Shown: positions 1 to 7,987 of the stretch, piece by piece | How positions within the stretch are numbered: position 1 is the first letter of the stretch | Layout: each line of letters opens with the position of its first letter | Assembly: GCA_963776735.1 (NCBI GenBank) | Contig: CAVZNV010000001.1 | Coordinates: 62,001 to 126,000, forward strand | Origin: PALSA-612 sp963776735 | GTDB lineage: Bacteria; Actinomycetota; Thermoleophilia; Gaiellales; Gaiellaceae | Direction of reading: 5' to 3' | DNA: 64,000 bases | The notes under the pieces: model-generated | Database searches by the model: none | Told to the model about the DNA's origin: nothing | The model's input: the letters and a program-made list of their open reading frames with translations, nothing else | Position numbers and translations under genes: made by a program

Positions 1-2
1 GC

Positions 3-896
3 GTGCTCGGCGAAAGCAAGCCCGACTGCATCGTCGTCTCCGGCTGGAGCACCTTCGCCTCACAGGCCGCGCTCGCCTGGTGCCGCGTCCACCGAGTCCC
101 GTACCTCCTGCTCGTCGAGAGCCACGACGACGGGCCGAAGCCGGGCTGGCGCCGGCGCGTCAAGGAGACGGTCGTGCCGACGGTGATCGGTGGAGCCGAC
201 AGCGTGCTCGTGACCGGCTCGCTCGCGCGCGACTCGGTCGTCTCGCTCGGCGCCGATCCTGCGCGCGTGCGCGTGTTCGCGAACACGGTCGACGTCGAGC
301 GCTTCGGTGACGAGGCCGACCGGCTGTCGGCACGTCGAGACGAGCTGCGCGCCGGCTTCGGGCTCGGACCCGACGACGTGGCGGTCGTCACCGTCGCTCG
401 TCTGGCGCCGGAGAAGGGGATCGACGTGCTGCTCCAGGCCGGGGGCGCGCTCCCCGTGCTCGTCGTCGGTGACGGGCCGGAGCGCGGACGTCTCGAGGCC
501 CTTGCGCGCGACCTCGGCGTCCGCGCCACGTTCACGGGCGACCGGCCGCTCGAGGGCGTCCTCGAGGCCTACGTCGCCGCGGACGTGTTCGCGCTTCTCT
601 CCTCGTACGAGCCCTGGGGTGTGGTCGTGAACGAGGCCGCCGCCTGCGGGCTGCCGCTCGTCCTCTCCGAACGCGTCGGCGCGGCCCGCGACCTGCTCGG
701 AGACGGCGAGAGCGGCGTCCTCGTTCCCGTTGAGGACGTCGACGCCGCGGCGGACGCGCTTGCCCGCCTCGCGTCCGATCCGGTTCTGCGCGAGAGCATG
801 GGCGCCCGCTCGCGCGAGCTCGTGCGCGGGTTCGGCTACGGGCCGTCGGTCGACAACCTGCTCGCCGCCGTCCGCGAGGCGACCGCGAGCCGGTAG
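3..896 (+). CDS. Glycosyltransferase family 4 (GT-B fold), 5' end cut by window edge
   Basis: A cytosolic retaining glycosyltransferase that would move a sugar from a nucleotide donor onto a lipid-linked glycan. The C-terminal GT-B half is complete: A-R-L-A-P-E-K-G near residues 132-139 (donor phosphate binding), G-D-G-P-E near 156-160, and an E-x7-E pair at E203/E211 in S-Y-E-P-W-G-V-V-V-N-E. The N-terminal domain begins in mid-fold and the GTG at position 3 lacks the usual first 60-80 residues, so the true start lies before the window. The last 61 bp overlap the 3' end of the convergent GT4 gene. Acceptor and sugar cannot be told from sequence. Confidence 0.85.
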   Translation: MLGESKPDCIVVSGWSTFASQAALAWCRVHRVPYLLLVESHDDGPKPGWRRRVKETVVPTVIGGADSVLVTGSLARDSVVSLGADPARVRVFANTVDVERFGDEADRLSARRDELRAGFGLGPDDVAVVTVARLAPEKGIDVLLQAGGALPVLVVGDGPERGRLEALARDLGVRATFTGDRPLEGVLEAYVAADVFALLSSYEPWGVVVNEAAACGLPLVLSERVGAARDLLGDGESGVLVPVEDVDAAADALARLASDPVLRESMGARSRELVRGFGYGPSVDNLLAAVREATASR

Positions 897-2002
897 AGCT
901 CCTCCTGGCGGTCCGTCACTGACTCCCAGGACATCCGCTGCGCGGCGGCAACCCCACCTGCCGACAACTGCTCCCGCAGCGCCGGGTCGGCGAGCACGCT
1001 GCGGACGGCGTCGAGGATTGCCGGCCGCTCGTCCGGCACGACCAGCGCCTCGCCGGCCGCGAAGAAGTCGGCGATGCCGCAGCGGTCGGTCACGACGACC
1101 GGGGTCCCGCCCGCCGCCGCCTCGGCGGCGACCATGCCGAAGCTCTCCCCCGCGGACGGGAGCACGAAGACGTCCGCCAGCCGGTAGAGCGCCAGAGGCG
1201 GCCCGTCCGTCGGCCCGACGACGTGGATGCGCTCACCATCGAGGCCCGCAGCGACGCCGTGCCGGTCGTCCGGGCCGACGAGCACGAGGTGCGCTCCCGG
1301 CAGTTCCTGAAGCGCGGCGACGAGATGCTCGATCCCCTTCCCCGAGGCGATCCGCCCGACGTAGAGGACGACCGGCGCGCTGTCCGGGATGCCGAGCACG
1401 GCCCGGTCGGCCGGCGGCACGTCGAACGGCTCCGGGAAGCCGTTGCCGCGGACGTGGATTCGTTCCGCCGGCACGACTCCGGCGGCGAGCACGTCGTCGC
1501 GCTCGACGCTCGACGCGGTCACGACCGCCGCAGCGCCCGACGCCACGCCTCGGTAGAGCGTTGCGTCGAGTGCGCGCTTCAGCGCGACCTTCCGCAGCCG
1601 TGCGCGGAACATGCCGAGCGGCTCGAACACGTACGGGATGCCGCGCGCCCGCGCCCAGCCGGCGGCGACGGTCGTCACCGGATCGCGGAAGCCGAAGACG
1701 TGCACGACGTCCGGCCGGCCCGCGCGAGCGAGCTCGACCGGCAGCGTCGGCGTGATGCCCATCCAGCGGTAGCGCGCCGGCGTCGAGAGGTACGTCACGC
1801 GCACGCCGTCGTGCTCTCCCGTCCGTGTGCGCCGGTCGCCAGGCCGATCGAGCGACTCGATGCTCGTCGTCAGGACCTCGACCGAGTGCCCGCGTGCGAC
1901 GAGCCGTGAGGTCAGCTCGCGCGCGACCGCGACCGGGCCGCCGAAAGCCGTCGCCGGCCACCAAACCGGAGCCGCGAAGAGGATGCGCAGACGGTCTGCC
2001 AC
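836..2002 (-). CDS. Glycosyltransferase family 4
   Basis: A complete 388-residue GT-B glycosyltransferase. The N-terminal acceptor domain has the G-G-P loop at residues 21-23. The donor half has R-I-A-S-G-K-G near 217-223 with K222 in the phosphate-binding position, and the E-x7-E motif E286/E294 in E-S-F-G-M-V-A-A-E. The start is a GTG at 2000-2002. No Shine-Dalgarno is visible; a TAACTT hexamer ends 6 nt upstream, so the mRNA is probably leaderless. It diverges from the next GT gene across only 23 nt and converges on the partial GT with a 61-bp overlap. Substrate not predictable. Confidence 0.9.
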   Translation of the reverse strand: MADRLRILFAAPVWWPATAFGGPVAVARELTSRLVARGHSVEVLTTSIESLDRPGDRRTRTGEHDGVRVTYLSTPARYRWMGITPTLPVELARAGRPDVVHVFGFRDPVTTVAAGWARARGIPYVFEPLGMFRARLRKVALKRALDATLYRGVASGAAAVVTASSVERDDVLAAGVVPAERIHVRGNGFPEPFDVPPADRAVLGIPDSAPVVLYVGRIASGKGIEHLVAALQELPGAHLVLVGPDDRHGVAAGLDGERIHVVGPTDGPPLALYRLADVFVLPSAGESFGMVAAEAAAGGTPVVVTDRCGIADFFAAGEALVVPDERPAILDAVRSVLADPALREQLSAGGVAAAQRMSWESVTDRQEELYRLAVASRTAASRLSTDGP

Positions 2003-2008
2003 GAGCGG

Positions 2009-2018
2009 AAGTTAGCCT
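2009..2018. promoter_or_regulatory. Overlapping divergent -10 elements for two GT genes
   Basis: In a 23-nt gap between divergent GTG starts, TAACTT reads leftward (2014-2009) 6 nt before the start at 2002, and TAGCCT reads rightward (2013-2018) 7 nt before the start at 2026. The two hexamers share 2 bp, so the promoters probably exclude each other. No ribosome-binding site precedes either start. Confidence 0.5.
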
Positions 2019-2025
2019 TGGAGCC

Positions 2026-3240
2026 GTGTCCGCGTCCGCCGAGAAGCCGCGCCTGCTCGTTCTCAACCAGTACTACTGGCCCGGGATCGAGGCGACGGCA
2101 CAGCTCCTCACCGATCTGTGCGAGGCGCTGGCGGACGAGTACGACATCCGCGTGCTGACCGGGATGCTGTACGGGCACGAGCTGCTGCCGCACCGCGTCG
2201 TGCGCAACGGGGTCGAGATCGTCCGCGTCCATTCGACCGCGTTCGAGCGCTCCAGCATCGGCCTGCGCGGGCTGAACTACGCCAGCTACCTGGGCAGCAC
2301 GCTCGCGGCGGCCCTCACTGGCCCGCGGCCCGACCTCGTGCTCACGATGACCGACCCGCCGATGATCGGCGACATCGGTCTTGCCGTCTCGAAGCGCTTC
2401 GGCGTGCCGCTGCTCGTGATCAGCGAGGACGTCTTCCCCGAGATCGCCACCAAGCTGCGCCGGCTCGAGAACCCGGTTCTCGTCGGCGTTCTGCGGCAGC
2501 TCGTGCGCCTTTACCTCAAGCGCGCCGACCGGGTGGTCGCGATCGGCGAGACGATGCGGCAGCGGCTGGAGGCGAAGGGTGCGCCCGGCGACCGCCTGCG
2601 CGTGATCCCGAACTGGATCGACACCGCGTCGATCACCCCGCAGGAGCACGACAACGAGTGGAAGCGTGCGCAGAAGCTGGCCGGAAGGTTCGTCGTCATG
2701 CACTCCGGCAACGTCGGCCACGCGCAGGATCTCGACACGCTCGTCCGCGCGACGACCTTTCTCCGCGACCTCGACGACCTCGCCGTGGTGATCGTCGGCT
2801 TCGGAGCCCGGCACGCCGAGATCCAGTCGCTCGCCGCGCGGCTCGAGACCGACGGAGTGCGCTTCCTTCCCTACCAGCCGCGCGAGCTGCTGCCGCTCTC
2901 GCTCGCCGCCGCGAACCTGCACTTCGTCGGTCTCGCGCGCGGGCTGTCCGGCTACGTCGTGCCGAGCCGGCTGTACGGGATCCTCGCGGCCGGCCGTCCG
3001 GTAATCGTGTCCGCCGACCCGGACAGCGAGACGGCGCAGGTCGTGACCGAGGTCGGCTGCGGCGTCGTGCTCCCGCCCGGCCGGCCCGAGCTCGTGGCCC
3101 GCACGATCCGCGACGCATACGACGGAAAGCTCGATCTCGAGGAGATGGGCCGCCGCGGGCGCGAGTACGTGACGACCGAGGCGGACCGGGCCGTCGCCGT
3201 CGGGCGCTATCGCACGGTGCTCCGGGAGCTCGTGCCGTGA
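2026..3240 (+). CDS. Glycosyltransferase family 4, WbuB/WcaI-like
   Basis: A 404-residue GT4 enzyme whose N-terminus (L-N-Q-Y-Y-W-P-G at about 13-20, then T-A-Q-L-L-T-D-L) is typical of WbuB/WcaI-type transferases in capsule and O-antigen clusters; the family includes N-acetyl-L-fucosamine transferases. The start is the GTG at 2026: the frame is open further upstream, but homology begins here and a TAGCCT hexamer lies 7 nt before it. It heads a tightly coupled run, since its TGA overlaps the GTG of the GT2 gene at 3237 (GTGA), which in turn overlaps the phosphoglycosyl transferase gene. This suggests an early step of repeat-unit assembly. Confidence 0.88.
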   Translation: MSASAEKPRLLVLNQYYWPGIEATAQLLTDLCEALADEYDIRVLTGMLYGHELLPHRVVRNGVEIVRVHSTAFERSSIGLRGLNYASYLGSTLAAALTGPRPDLVLTMTDPPMIGDIGLAVSKRFGVPLLVISEDVFPEIATKLRRLENPVLVGVLRQLVRLYLKRADRVVAIGETMRQRLEAKGAPGDRLRVIPNWIDTASITPQEHDNEWKRAQKLAGRFVVMHSGNVGHAQDLDTLVRATTFLRDLDDLAVVIVGFGARHAEIQSLAARLETDGVRFLPYQPRELLPLSLAAANLHFVGLARGLSGYVVPSRLYGILAAGRPVIVSADPDSETAQVVTEVGCGVVLPPGRPELVARTIRDAYDGKLDLEEMGRRGREYVTTEADRAVAVGRYRTVLRELVP

Positions 3241-4337
3241 AGAGGAAGCTGTTCTGGACGTCGGCGGCCGCAATCGGCTGGACCCACGTCGGCTATCCGC
3301 TGGCCGCGGCGCTTGTCGCGCGCCTCCGCCCGGATCCGGTCGACGCGCGCGACGTCGAGCCGACGGTGACCGTGATCGTCGCGGCGTGGAACGAGGAGAC
3401 CGTGATCGCGCGGCGGCTCGAGAACCTACTCGAGCTCGACTACCCGGCCGACAAGCTGCGCATCGTGGTCGCCTCGGACGAGTCCGACGACGGCACGGAC
3501 GCGATCGTCGAGGCGTTCGCCGCCCGCGAGCCGCGCGTCGAACTGCTGCGCTGCCCGCGCGGCGGCAAGGTGGCGGCGCAGAACCTCGCCGTCGCCCGCG
3601 AGGAGTCGGAGATCGTCGCCTTCTCCGACGCCAACTGCACCTGGGCGCCCGACGCGCTTCGGCTGCTCGTGCGTGCCTTCGGCGACCCTGAGGTCGCCTA
3701 CGCATGCGGCCGGCTCGTGATCCGGGAGGCCGACGGGACGAACGTGGAGGGCACGTACTGGCGTATGGAGACGTGGCTGCGCGAGCAGGAAGGCGCGACG
3801 GGCTCGATCACCGGCGGGAACGGCTCGATCTACGCCGTGCGCCGCTCCGACTACGTCGACGTCGACTCGCGCTTCGGCCACGACCTGTCCTTCCCGTACC
3901 TGATGGTGCAGCAGGGCCGCCGCGCCGCCTACCTGCCCGTCGCGCTCGCGTTCGAGAAGCCGTCGCGCGACATCGAGGACGAGTACGCGCGCAAGGTGCG
4001 CATGTTCGAGCACTGCTGGGCGATCGTCGTCGAGGGCGACATGCTCAGCGGCCTCCCGCCCGGCTACCTGGCGAAGATCGTGTCGCACCGCCACCTGCGC
4101 TACGGCAGCGGTGTCGCGCATCTCGTCCTGCTCGGGTCGAGCTCCGCCCTTGCGCGGCGCGGCGGCGTCTACCGCGCGGCGCTCTACGGCCAGATGGCGT
4201 TCCTCGGCGCTGCGGCCGCCAGGCCCGGGCTGCCGCGCTACTACACGCTCGTCACGTGGGCGACAGTGAAGGCGCTGCGGAACTACCTGCGCCAGGGCGT
4301 GCCAGCGGTCTGGGAGAAGTCCGAGGGCTCGCGGTGA
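3237..4337 (+). CDS. Glycosyltransferase family 2, membrane-associated
   Basis: A 366-residue GT-A enzyme. The conserved series is clear: V-A-A-W-N-E-E near residue 43, an E-S-D-D-G-T nucleotide-binding segment near 80, the metal-binding region F-S-D-A-N near 125, and a G-G-N-G-S catalytic-loop region near 185. A short hydrophobic N-terminus (L-F-W-T-S-A-A-A-I-G-W) and hydrophobic stretches after residue 290 suggest membrane attachment, as in cellulose-synthase-like or WcaA-type GT2 proteins. Translation is coupled to the upstream GT4 and downstream sugar transferase by GTGA overlaps, so all three probably work on one lipid-linked intermediate. Confidence 0.88.
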   Translation: MKRKLFWTSAAAIGWTHVGYPLAAALVARLRPDPVDARDVEPTVTVIVAAWNEETVIARRLENLLELDYPADKLRIVVASDESDDGTDAIVEAFAAREPRVELLRCPRGGKVAAQNLAVAREESEIVAFSDANCTWAPDALRLLVRAFGDPEVAYACGRLVIREADGTNVEGTYWRMETWLREQEGATGSITGGNGSIYAVRRSDYVDVDSRFGHDLSFPYLMVQQGRRAAYLPVALAFEKPSRDIEDEYARKVRMFEHCWAIVVEGDMLSGLPPGYLAKIVSHRHLRYGSGVAHLVLLGSSSALARRGGVYRAALYGQMAFLGAAAARPGLPRYYTLVTWATVKALRNYLRQGVPAVWEKSEGSR

Positions 4338-4927
4338 ACCGGGCGGCCGACCTCGCGGTCGCGGGCTTCGGCCTGCTGGTGACGGCGCCGGTGCTCGGCG
4401 TCGCGGCGGCCGCGGTCAAGCTGGCGGACGGCGGACCGGTGCTCTACCGGCAGCAGCGGGTCGGCAAGGACGGTGTCGAGTTCGAGCTGCTCAAGCTGCG
4501 GACGATGGTCGTCGGCGCCGAGCACCAGGGCGCCGGTGCGGCGGTGAACGAGGGCGACTCGCGCATCACGGGGCCCGGCGGCCTGCTGCGGCGCCTGTCG
4601 ATCGACGAGCTGCCGCAGCTCTGGAACGTCATCCGCGGCGACATGAGCGTGATCGGCCCGCGGCCCACGCTCGCCTACCAGGTCGAGCGCTACACGGCGC
4701 GGCAGCGGCGGCGGCTCGAGATCAAGCCGGGCCTCACGGGCTGGGCACAGGTGCACGGCCGGGCGCGGCTGCCGTGGGACGAGCGGATCGAGCTCGACGT
4801 CTGGTACGTCGAGAACCGCTCGCTGCTCGTCGACCTGAAGATCCTCGCCAGGACCCCGCTCGCCCTCTTCGGCGGGACGTACAAGGGCGCGTCCGGCGGC
4901 TGGCGCGAGCCGAGCAAGCCCTCGTAG
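4334..4927 (+). CDS. Small polyprenyl-phosphate sugar phosphotransferase (PglC/WcaJ C-domain type)
   Basis: This initiates glycan assembly by moving a sugar-1-phosphate from a nucleotide sugar to undecaprenyl phosphate at the inner membrane face. At 197 residues it is the minimal monotopic form with no N-terminal transmembrane bundle. It has a hydrophobic re-entrant helix at residues 8-30, a L-L-K-L-R-T-M motif, an L-S-I-D-E-L-P-Q-L-W-N segment (catalytic D-E pair), M-S-V-I-G-P-R-P, and K-P-G-L-T-G-W. All family motifs are present, so it looks active. GTG start overlaps the GT2 stop. A second, much larger enzyme of this class is at 48346-49860. Donor sugar unknown. Confidence 0.92.
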   Translation: MNRAADLAVAGFGLLVTAPVLGVAAAAVKLADGGPVLYRQQRVGKDGVEFELLKLRTMVVGAEHQGAGAAVNEGDSRITGPGGLLRRLSIDELPQLWNVIRGDMSVIGPRPTLAYQVERYTARQRRRLEIKPGLTGWAQVHGRARLPWDERIELDVWYVENRSLLVDLKILARTPLALFGGTYKGASGGWREPSKPS

Positions 4928-5018
4928 ATCCTTAAGCCAAGCTCAGGCTGCTCTCACGGTCGGCTGCGACGCTCTCTGGGTGGGCGTCACGGCAGGCATC
5001 GGACGAAAGGAGACCGTG

Positions 5019-5252
5019 ATGGAAGACCACACGAATCGCACCGACGGCGTGGAGCTCGTCCTCGACGGCGAGCTCGACCGGCTGATCATGCGTTTCGAGG
5101 GCCTGCTCGAGGTCTGCAAGCTGCTCGAACAGCGAGGCGCCAGCGAGGCCGAGCTCGACGAGCACCGGCGCGAGCTCGAACGCGTCAGCCGCCGGCTCGC
5201 TGCGCTCGCCGCGCGCAACGGCGCCTGGCGCGCGCCCAGCGTCGCCGCCTGA
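5019..5252 (+). CDS. Small charged, helical hypothetical protein
   Basis: A 77-residue soluble protein of unknown function. The ATG at 5019 is chosen because AAAGGAGA ends about 6 nt upstream, one of the few strong ribosome-binding sites in the window; an in-frame GTG directly precedes it. Residues 10-65 are rich in Glu, Leu and Arg with heptad-like spacing (E-L-D-R-L, L-L-E-V-C-K-L-L-E, L-E-R-V-S-R-R-L-A-A-L) and would form an amphipathic helix or short coiled coil. It stands alone between the sugar transferase and the ATP-grasp gene. No family recognised. Confidence 0.6.
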   Translation: MEDHTNRTDGVELVLDGELDRLIMRFEGLLEVCKLLEQRGASEAELDEHRRELERVSRRLAALAARNGAWRAPSVAA

Positions 5253-5278
5253 CCGCGCCGACCGGCGGGCGTCCGGGC

Positions 5279-5284
5279 TACGCT
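5279..5284 (+). promoter_or_regulatory. Leaderless-type -10 (TACGCT)
   Basis: TACGCT ends 6 nt before the GTG at 5291 and there is no Shine-Dalgarno, the spacing expected if transcription starts at the start codon. Confidence 0.45.
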
Positions 5285-5290
5285 CCGCGC

Positions 5291-6295
5291 GTGACGGCGG
5301 TGCTCTTCACCTGCGCCGGCCAGCGCGTCGACATCGTCACCGAGTTCGCGAAGGCCGGCGCGACGACGGTCGTGGCCGAGCTGGACAGGCTCGCGCCCGC
5401 CGTCTACCACGCAGACCACCATGCGTTCGTCCCGCGCGTCGACGACCCCGGCTACGTGGACGCGCTCGCCGCCGTCGTCCGCGAGCACGACGTCCGGCTG
5501 ATCGTTCCCCTTACCGATCTCGACCACGTCACGCTGAGCGAGGCTCGCGACCGGCTCGCGCCGGCGCTCGTGCTCCTCCCCGCCACCGACGTGTGCCGGC
5601 AGGTCGGCGACAAGTACCTCGCGCACCAGTTCTTCCTGCGCATCGGCGTGCCGAGTCCACCGAGCTGGCTCCCCGACGAGCTGCCGGCCGACGTAGGCTA
5701 CCCGCTGCTCGTGAAGGTGCGGGAGGGCTTCGGCTCCCGCCACATCTACCGCGCCGCCGATGCGGACGAGCTCGCGTTCTTCCTCCGCTACACGCCGGTC
5801 GACTCGTTCGTCCAGCAGTGCTGCCTGGGCGAGGAGTTCTCGATCGACGTCTTCTGCGACACCGACAGCCGCTGCCTGAACGCGATTCCGCGGACGATGA
5901 TCCAGTCGAAGGGCGGCGAGTCGATCAAGGGCATGACGATCAAGGACGAAGAGCTGATCGAGCACGGCTGCCGCGTGGCAGAGGCGATCGGCATCGTCGG
6001 TCCGGCGAACATCCAGTGCTTCCGCGAGCCGGACGGGTCGTTGCCGGTCACCGACGTGAACCCGCGCTTCGGCGGGGGATTCCCGCTGCCGCGGGCCGCT
6101 GGAGGCCGTTACCCGGAGCTGGCGCTCGCCCTGGCGCGCGGCGAGCGGCCTGAGCCGCGCGTCGGTGACTTCCGCGAGGGCGTCTACATGACGCGCTTCT
6201 TCTCGCACCTGACGCTGACGGAGAACGGTGACGGCCCCTTCGTCCCGTTCGCCGAGGAGCTGCCGGACGCCGTGGTTGCGGATCGCGACGCCTGA
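5291..6295 (+). CDS. ATP-grasp ligase, carbamoyl-phosphate-synthase-large-like
   Basis: A 334-residue single-subunit ATP-grasp enzyme, expected to activate a carboxylate as acyl phosphate and join it to an amine. The N-terminal pre-ATP-grasp domain (1-110) has a P-L-T-D-L-D-H turn. The ATP-grasp core has L-V-K-V-R-E-G-F-G-S-R near 140-150, a Q-Q-C-C-L-G-E-E-F-S-I-D segment near 180-191, and the metal site V-T-D-V-N-P-R-F-G-G near 254-263. It resembles the CarB-like family often annotated only as an ATP-grasp domain protein. It stands alone, convergent with the redox operon. Substrate unknown; a role in modifying glycan building blocks is only a guess from position. Confidence 0.85.
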   Translation: MTAVLFTCAGQRVDIVTEFAKAGATTVVAELDRLAPAVYHADHHAFVPRVDDPGYVDALAAVVREHDVRLIVPLTDLDHVTLSEARDRLAPALVLLPATDVCRQVGDKYLAHQFFLRIGVPSPPSWLPDELPADVGYPLLVKVREGFGSRHIYRAADADELAFFLRYTPVDSFVQQCCLGEEFSIDVFCDTDSRCLNAIPRTMIQSKGGESIKGMTIKDEELIEHGCRVAEAIGIVGPANIQCFREPDGSLPVTDVNPRFGGGFPLPRAAGGRYPELALALARGERPEPRVGDFREGVYMTRFFSHLTLTENGDGPFVPFAEELPDAVVADRDA

Positions 6296-6428
6296 CCCGT
6301 TCCGCCGCGTCCGGCATGGCTCGCGTGGACATGTCCTCGCTCGCCCCTAACGAACGCGGCCCTCGCAGACACTCGTATGCCCGCACTGCAGGCAAAGTCC
6401 GAACCCCGGCCATGTCCCGAACAGCCAT

Positions 6429-6464
6429 GTCTCAGTGACTGTCCCATGGGACAGTCACTGAGAC
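6429..6464. repeat. 36-bp perfect palindrome
   Basis: Every base pairs about a centre between 6446 and 6447; the half-site is GTCTCAGTGACTGTCCCA. It lies in the 193-bp gap between two convergent genes (ends at 6295 and 6489). No T-run follows on either strand, so it is not a standard intrinsic terminator. It could be a bidirectional hairpin, a dimeric-protein site or a member of the dispersed palindrome family. The rest of the gap, 6296-6428 and 6465-6488, shows nothing recognisable. Confidence 0.85.
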
Positions 6465-6488
6465 CTGTCCGGCGGGGGCAGGGGGATG

Positions 6489-6698
6489 TCAGCTTCCGCG
6501 GCGCTCTTCGATCAGCAGTGCGAGGCGCGGGCACATCGAGACGGCCTGGCGGGCCTGCCGCTCGAGGTCGCGTGGGATCGGTTCGTCCGAGATGATCGGA
6601 TAGCCCCACTCGTCGAGCTGGATCAGCTCCGGGAGGAGCTCGGCGCAGTGGCCGTGTGCGTCGCAGAGGATCGGGTTGACGCGAAGGTGGTCGCTCAT
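6489..6698 (-). CDS. 3Fe-4S ferredoxin (cytochrome-P450 type)
   Basis: A 69-residue single-cluster ferredoxin. The motif is C-D-A-H-G-H-C-A-E-L-L-P-E near residues 12-24, followed by M-C-P-R-L-A near 55-60: three cysteines, with His where a 4Fe-4S protein has its second Cys, as in 3Fe-4S ferredoxins of actinobacterial P450 systems. It ends the redox operon and its ATG overlaps the NuoF-like stop by 4 nt (ATGA). It could pass electrons between the NuoF-like flavoprotein and the membrane heme protein or another acceptor; no P450 gene is in this window. Confidence 0.88.
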   Translation of the reverse strand: MSDHLRVNPILCDAHGHCAELLPELIQLDEWGYPIISDEPIPRDLERQARQAVSMCPRLALLIEERRGS

Positions 6699-7987
6699 TT
6701 CCAGTCCGTGGTCTCGTGGTGCGTGGGGAGGAGCGGCTCGCGGTGCGAGGCGCCGCAGCGTCCGCCCAGGTGCTGCTCGAGCTCCGGCGCGAAGACGCGG
6801 AGCGCGCTGTCGACGAGCCGCAGGACACCGTCGGGGTGCGCGCAGGCGCCGCGGCGCGCGATCTGACCGGCGAGTCGCGGCAGGCGCTGGTAGGCCGTGC
6901 GTGCTTCCGAGCTCGACGCAACGAGGGTCTCGAGCGAGTCCGCCAGAGCCGGCAGGCCGAAGACGCACGGCCCGCACTGGCCGGCGCTCTCGCCTGCGAG
7001 GTAGCGCGCGATTCTCGCCGTCTCGGCCAGCCCGCATCGGGACTGCGGCAGGACGACGAGCGTCCTGGCGCCGAGGCCGGCTCCGAGCGGCCGCAGCGCC
7101 GAGTCGGCGAGCGGCACGTCGAGGTTCGGGTCGCCGTCGATCCACGTGCCGAAGTAGCCGCCGACGAGCAGCGCGCGCGCAGGCTCCGTGAGCCCGCCGC
7201 AACGTTCGAGAATCCGTGCGATCGGCGTGCCGAGTTCGACCTCGACCACGCCCGGCCGTCCAACGGCGCCGCGGACGGTCGCGAGCGCCGTCCCCGGGTC
7301 GGTACGCGTGCCGCGCTCCCGGAACCAGTCGCCGCCGTAGCGGGCGATCAGGCCGACGTTTGCGAGCGTCTCGACGTTCTGGACGAGCGTGGGACGGCCA
7401 CCCACGCCCTTCTCGAACGGCCGCGGCGGTGTGAAGGTCGGCTTTGCCTCGCCGCCGTTCACCCAGTTGACCAGCGCGCTCTCCTCACCGGCGACGAACC
7501 GGTCCGGAACCGCCGCCAGCCGGATCCCGCGGGCGTCGCGTCGTTCGGCGAGCGCCGCCGCGAGCGCAGCGTGCGCTGAACCTGCGCCCCGCGCGACGGC
7601 CACGTACGCCTCGTCGGCACCGACCGCGGCCGCCGAGGCCAGCACGCCGTCGATCACGAGGTGCGGGTTGAACGTCATCAGCACCGTGTCCTTGGCGCTC
7701 GCCGGCTCGCCCTCGGTGCCGTTCGCGACGACGACCGCTCGTCGCGCGGCCCCGACCGTCCGCAGCTTGACCGCGGTCGGGAAGCCGGCGCCGCCGCGGC
7801 CGGAAAGCCCGCTGCGGTCGACCTCATCGACGAGCACGGAGCCACGGCGGCCGCCCAGTTCGGGCAGCGGGCCGTAGCGATCGAGGTGCGCCGCGAACGA
7901 CGCGCCCGCCGGGTCGCGCGGCAACAGCCGGTAGGGGGAGTTCATGGGCAGCTCGGGGAGCGGCTGGGCTCGGACGGTGGTGCTCAT
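6695..7987 (-). CDS. NuoF-like NAD(P)H-binding flavoprotein
   Basis: A 430-residue homologue of the 51-kDa NADH-binding subunit of complex I and of soluble hydrogenases. The FMN loop G-R-G-G-A-G-F-P-T lies near residue 66, the NADH-contact region N-G-T-E-G-E-P-A-S-A-K-D near 91, and the iron-sulfur region near 350. That region reads S-A-G-Q-C-G-P-C with a later G-A-C-A-H-P-D-G, so the first Cys of the usual S-C-G-x-C-x-P-C is Ala while three cysteines remain. The start is the ATG at 7987; open frame upstream is antisense to the membrane gene. No other complex I subunit is nearby. Likely role: NADH oxidation feeding the membrane heme protein or ferredoxin. Confidence 0.88.
   Translation of the reverse strand: MSTTVRAQPLPELPMNSPYRLLPRDPAGASFAAHLDRYGPLPELGGRRGSVLVDEVDRSGLSGRGGAGFPTAVKLRTVGAARRAVVVANGTEGEPASAKDTVLMTFNPHLVIDGVLASAAAVGADEAYVAVARGAGSAHAALAAALAERRDARGIRLAAVPDRFVAGEESALVNWVNGGEAKPTFTPPRPFEKGVGGRPTLVQNVETLANVGLIARYGGDWFRERGTRTDPGTALATVRGAVGRPGVVEVELGTPIARILERCGGLTEPARALLVGGYFGTWIDGDPNLDVPLADSALRPLGAGLGARTLVVLPQSRCGLAETARIARYLAGESAGQCGPCVFGLPALADSLETLVASSSEARTAYQRLPRLAGQIARRGACAHPDGVLRLVDSALRVFAPELEQHLGGRCGASHREPLLPTHHETTDWK

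Noticed and set aside
836..896. A possible frameshift at the end of either convergent GT gene
   Set aside because: Both C-termini are of normal length and composition; a 61-bp convergent overlap is unusual but consistent with two intact genes.
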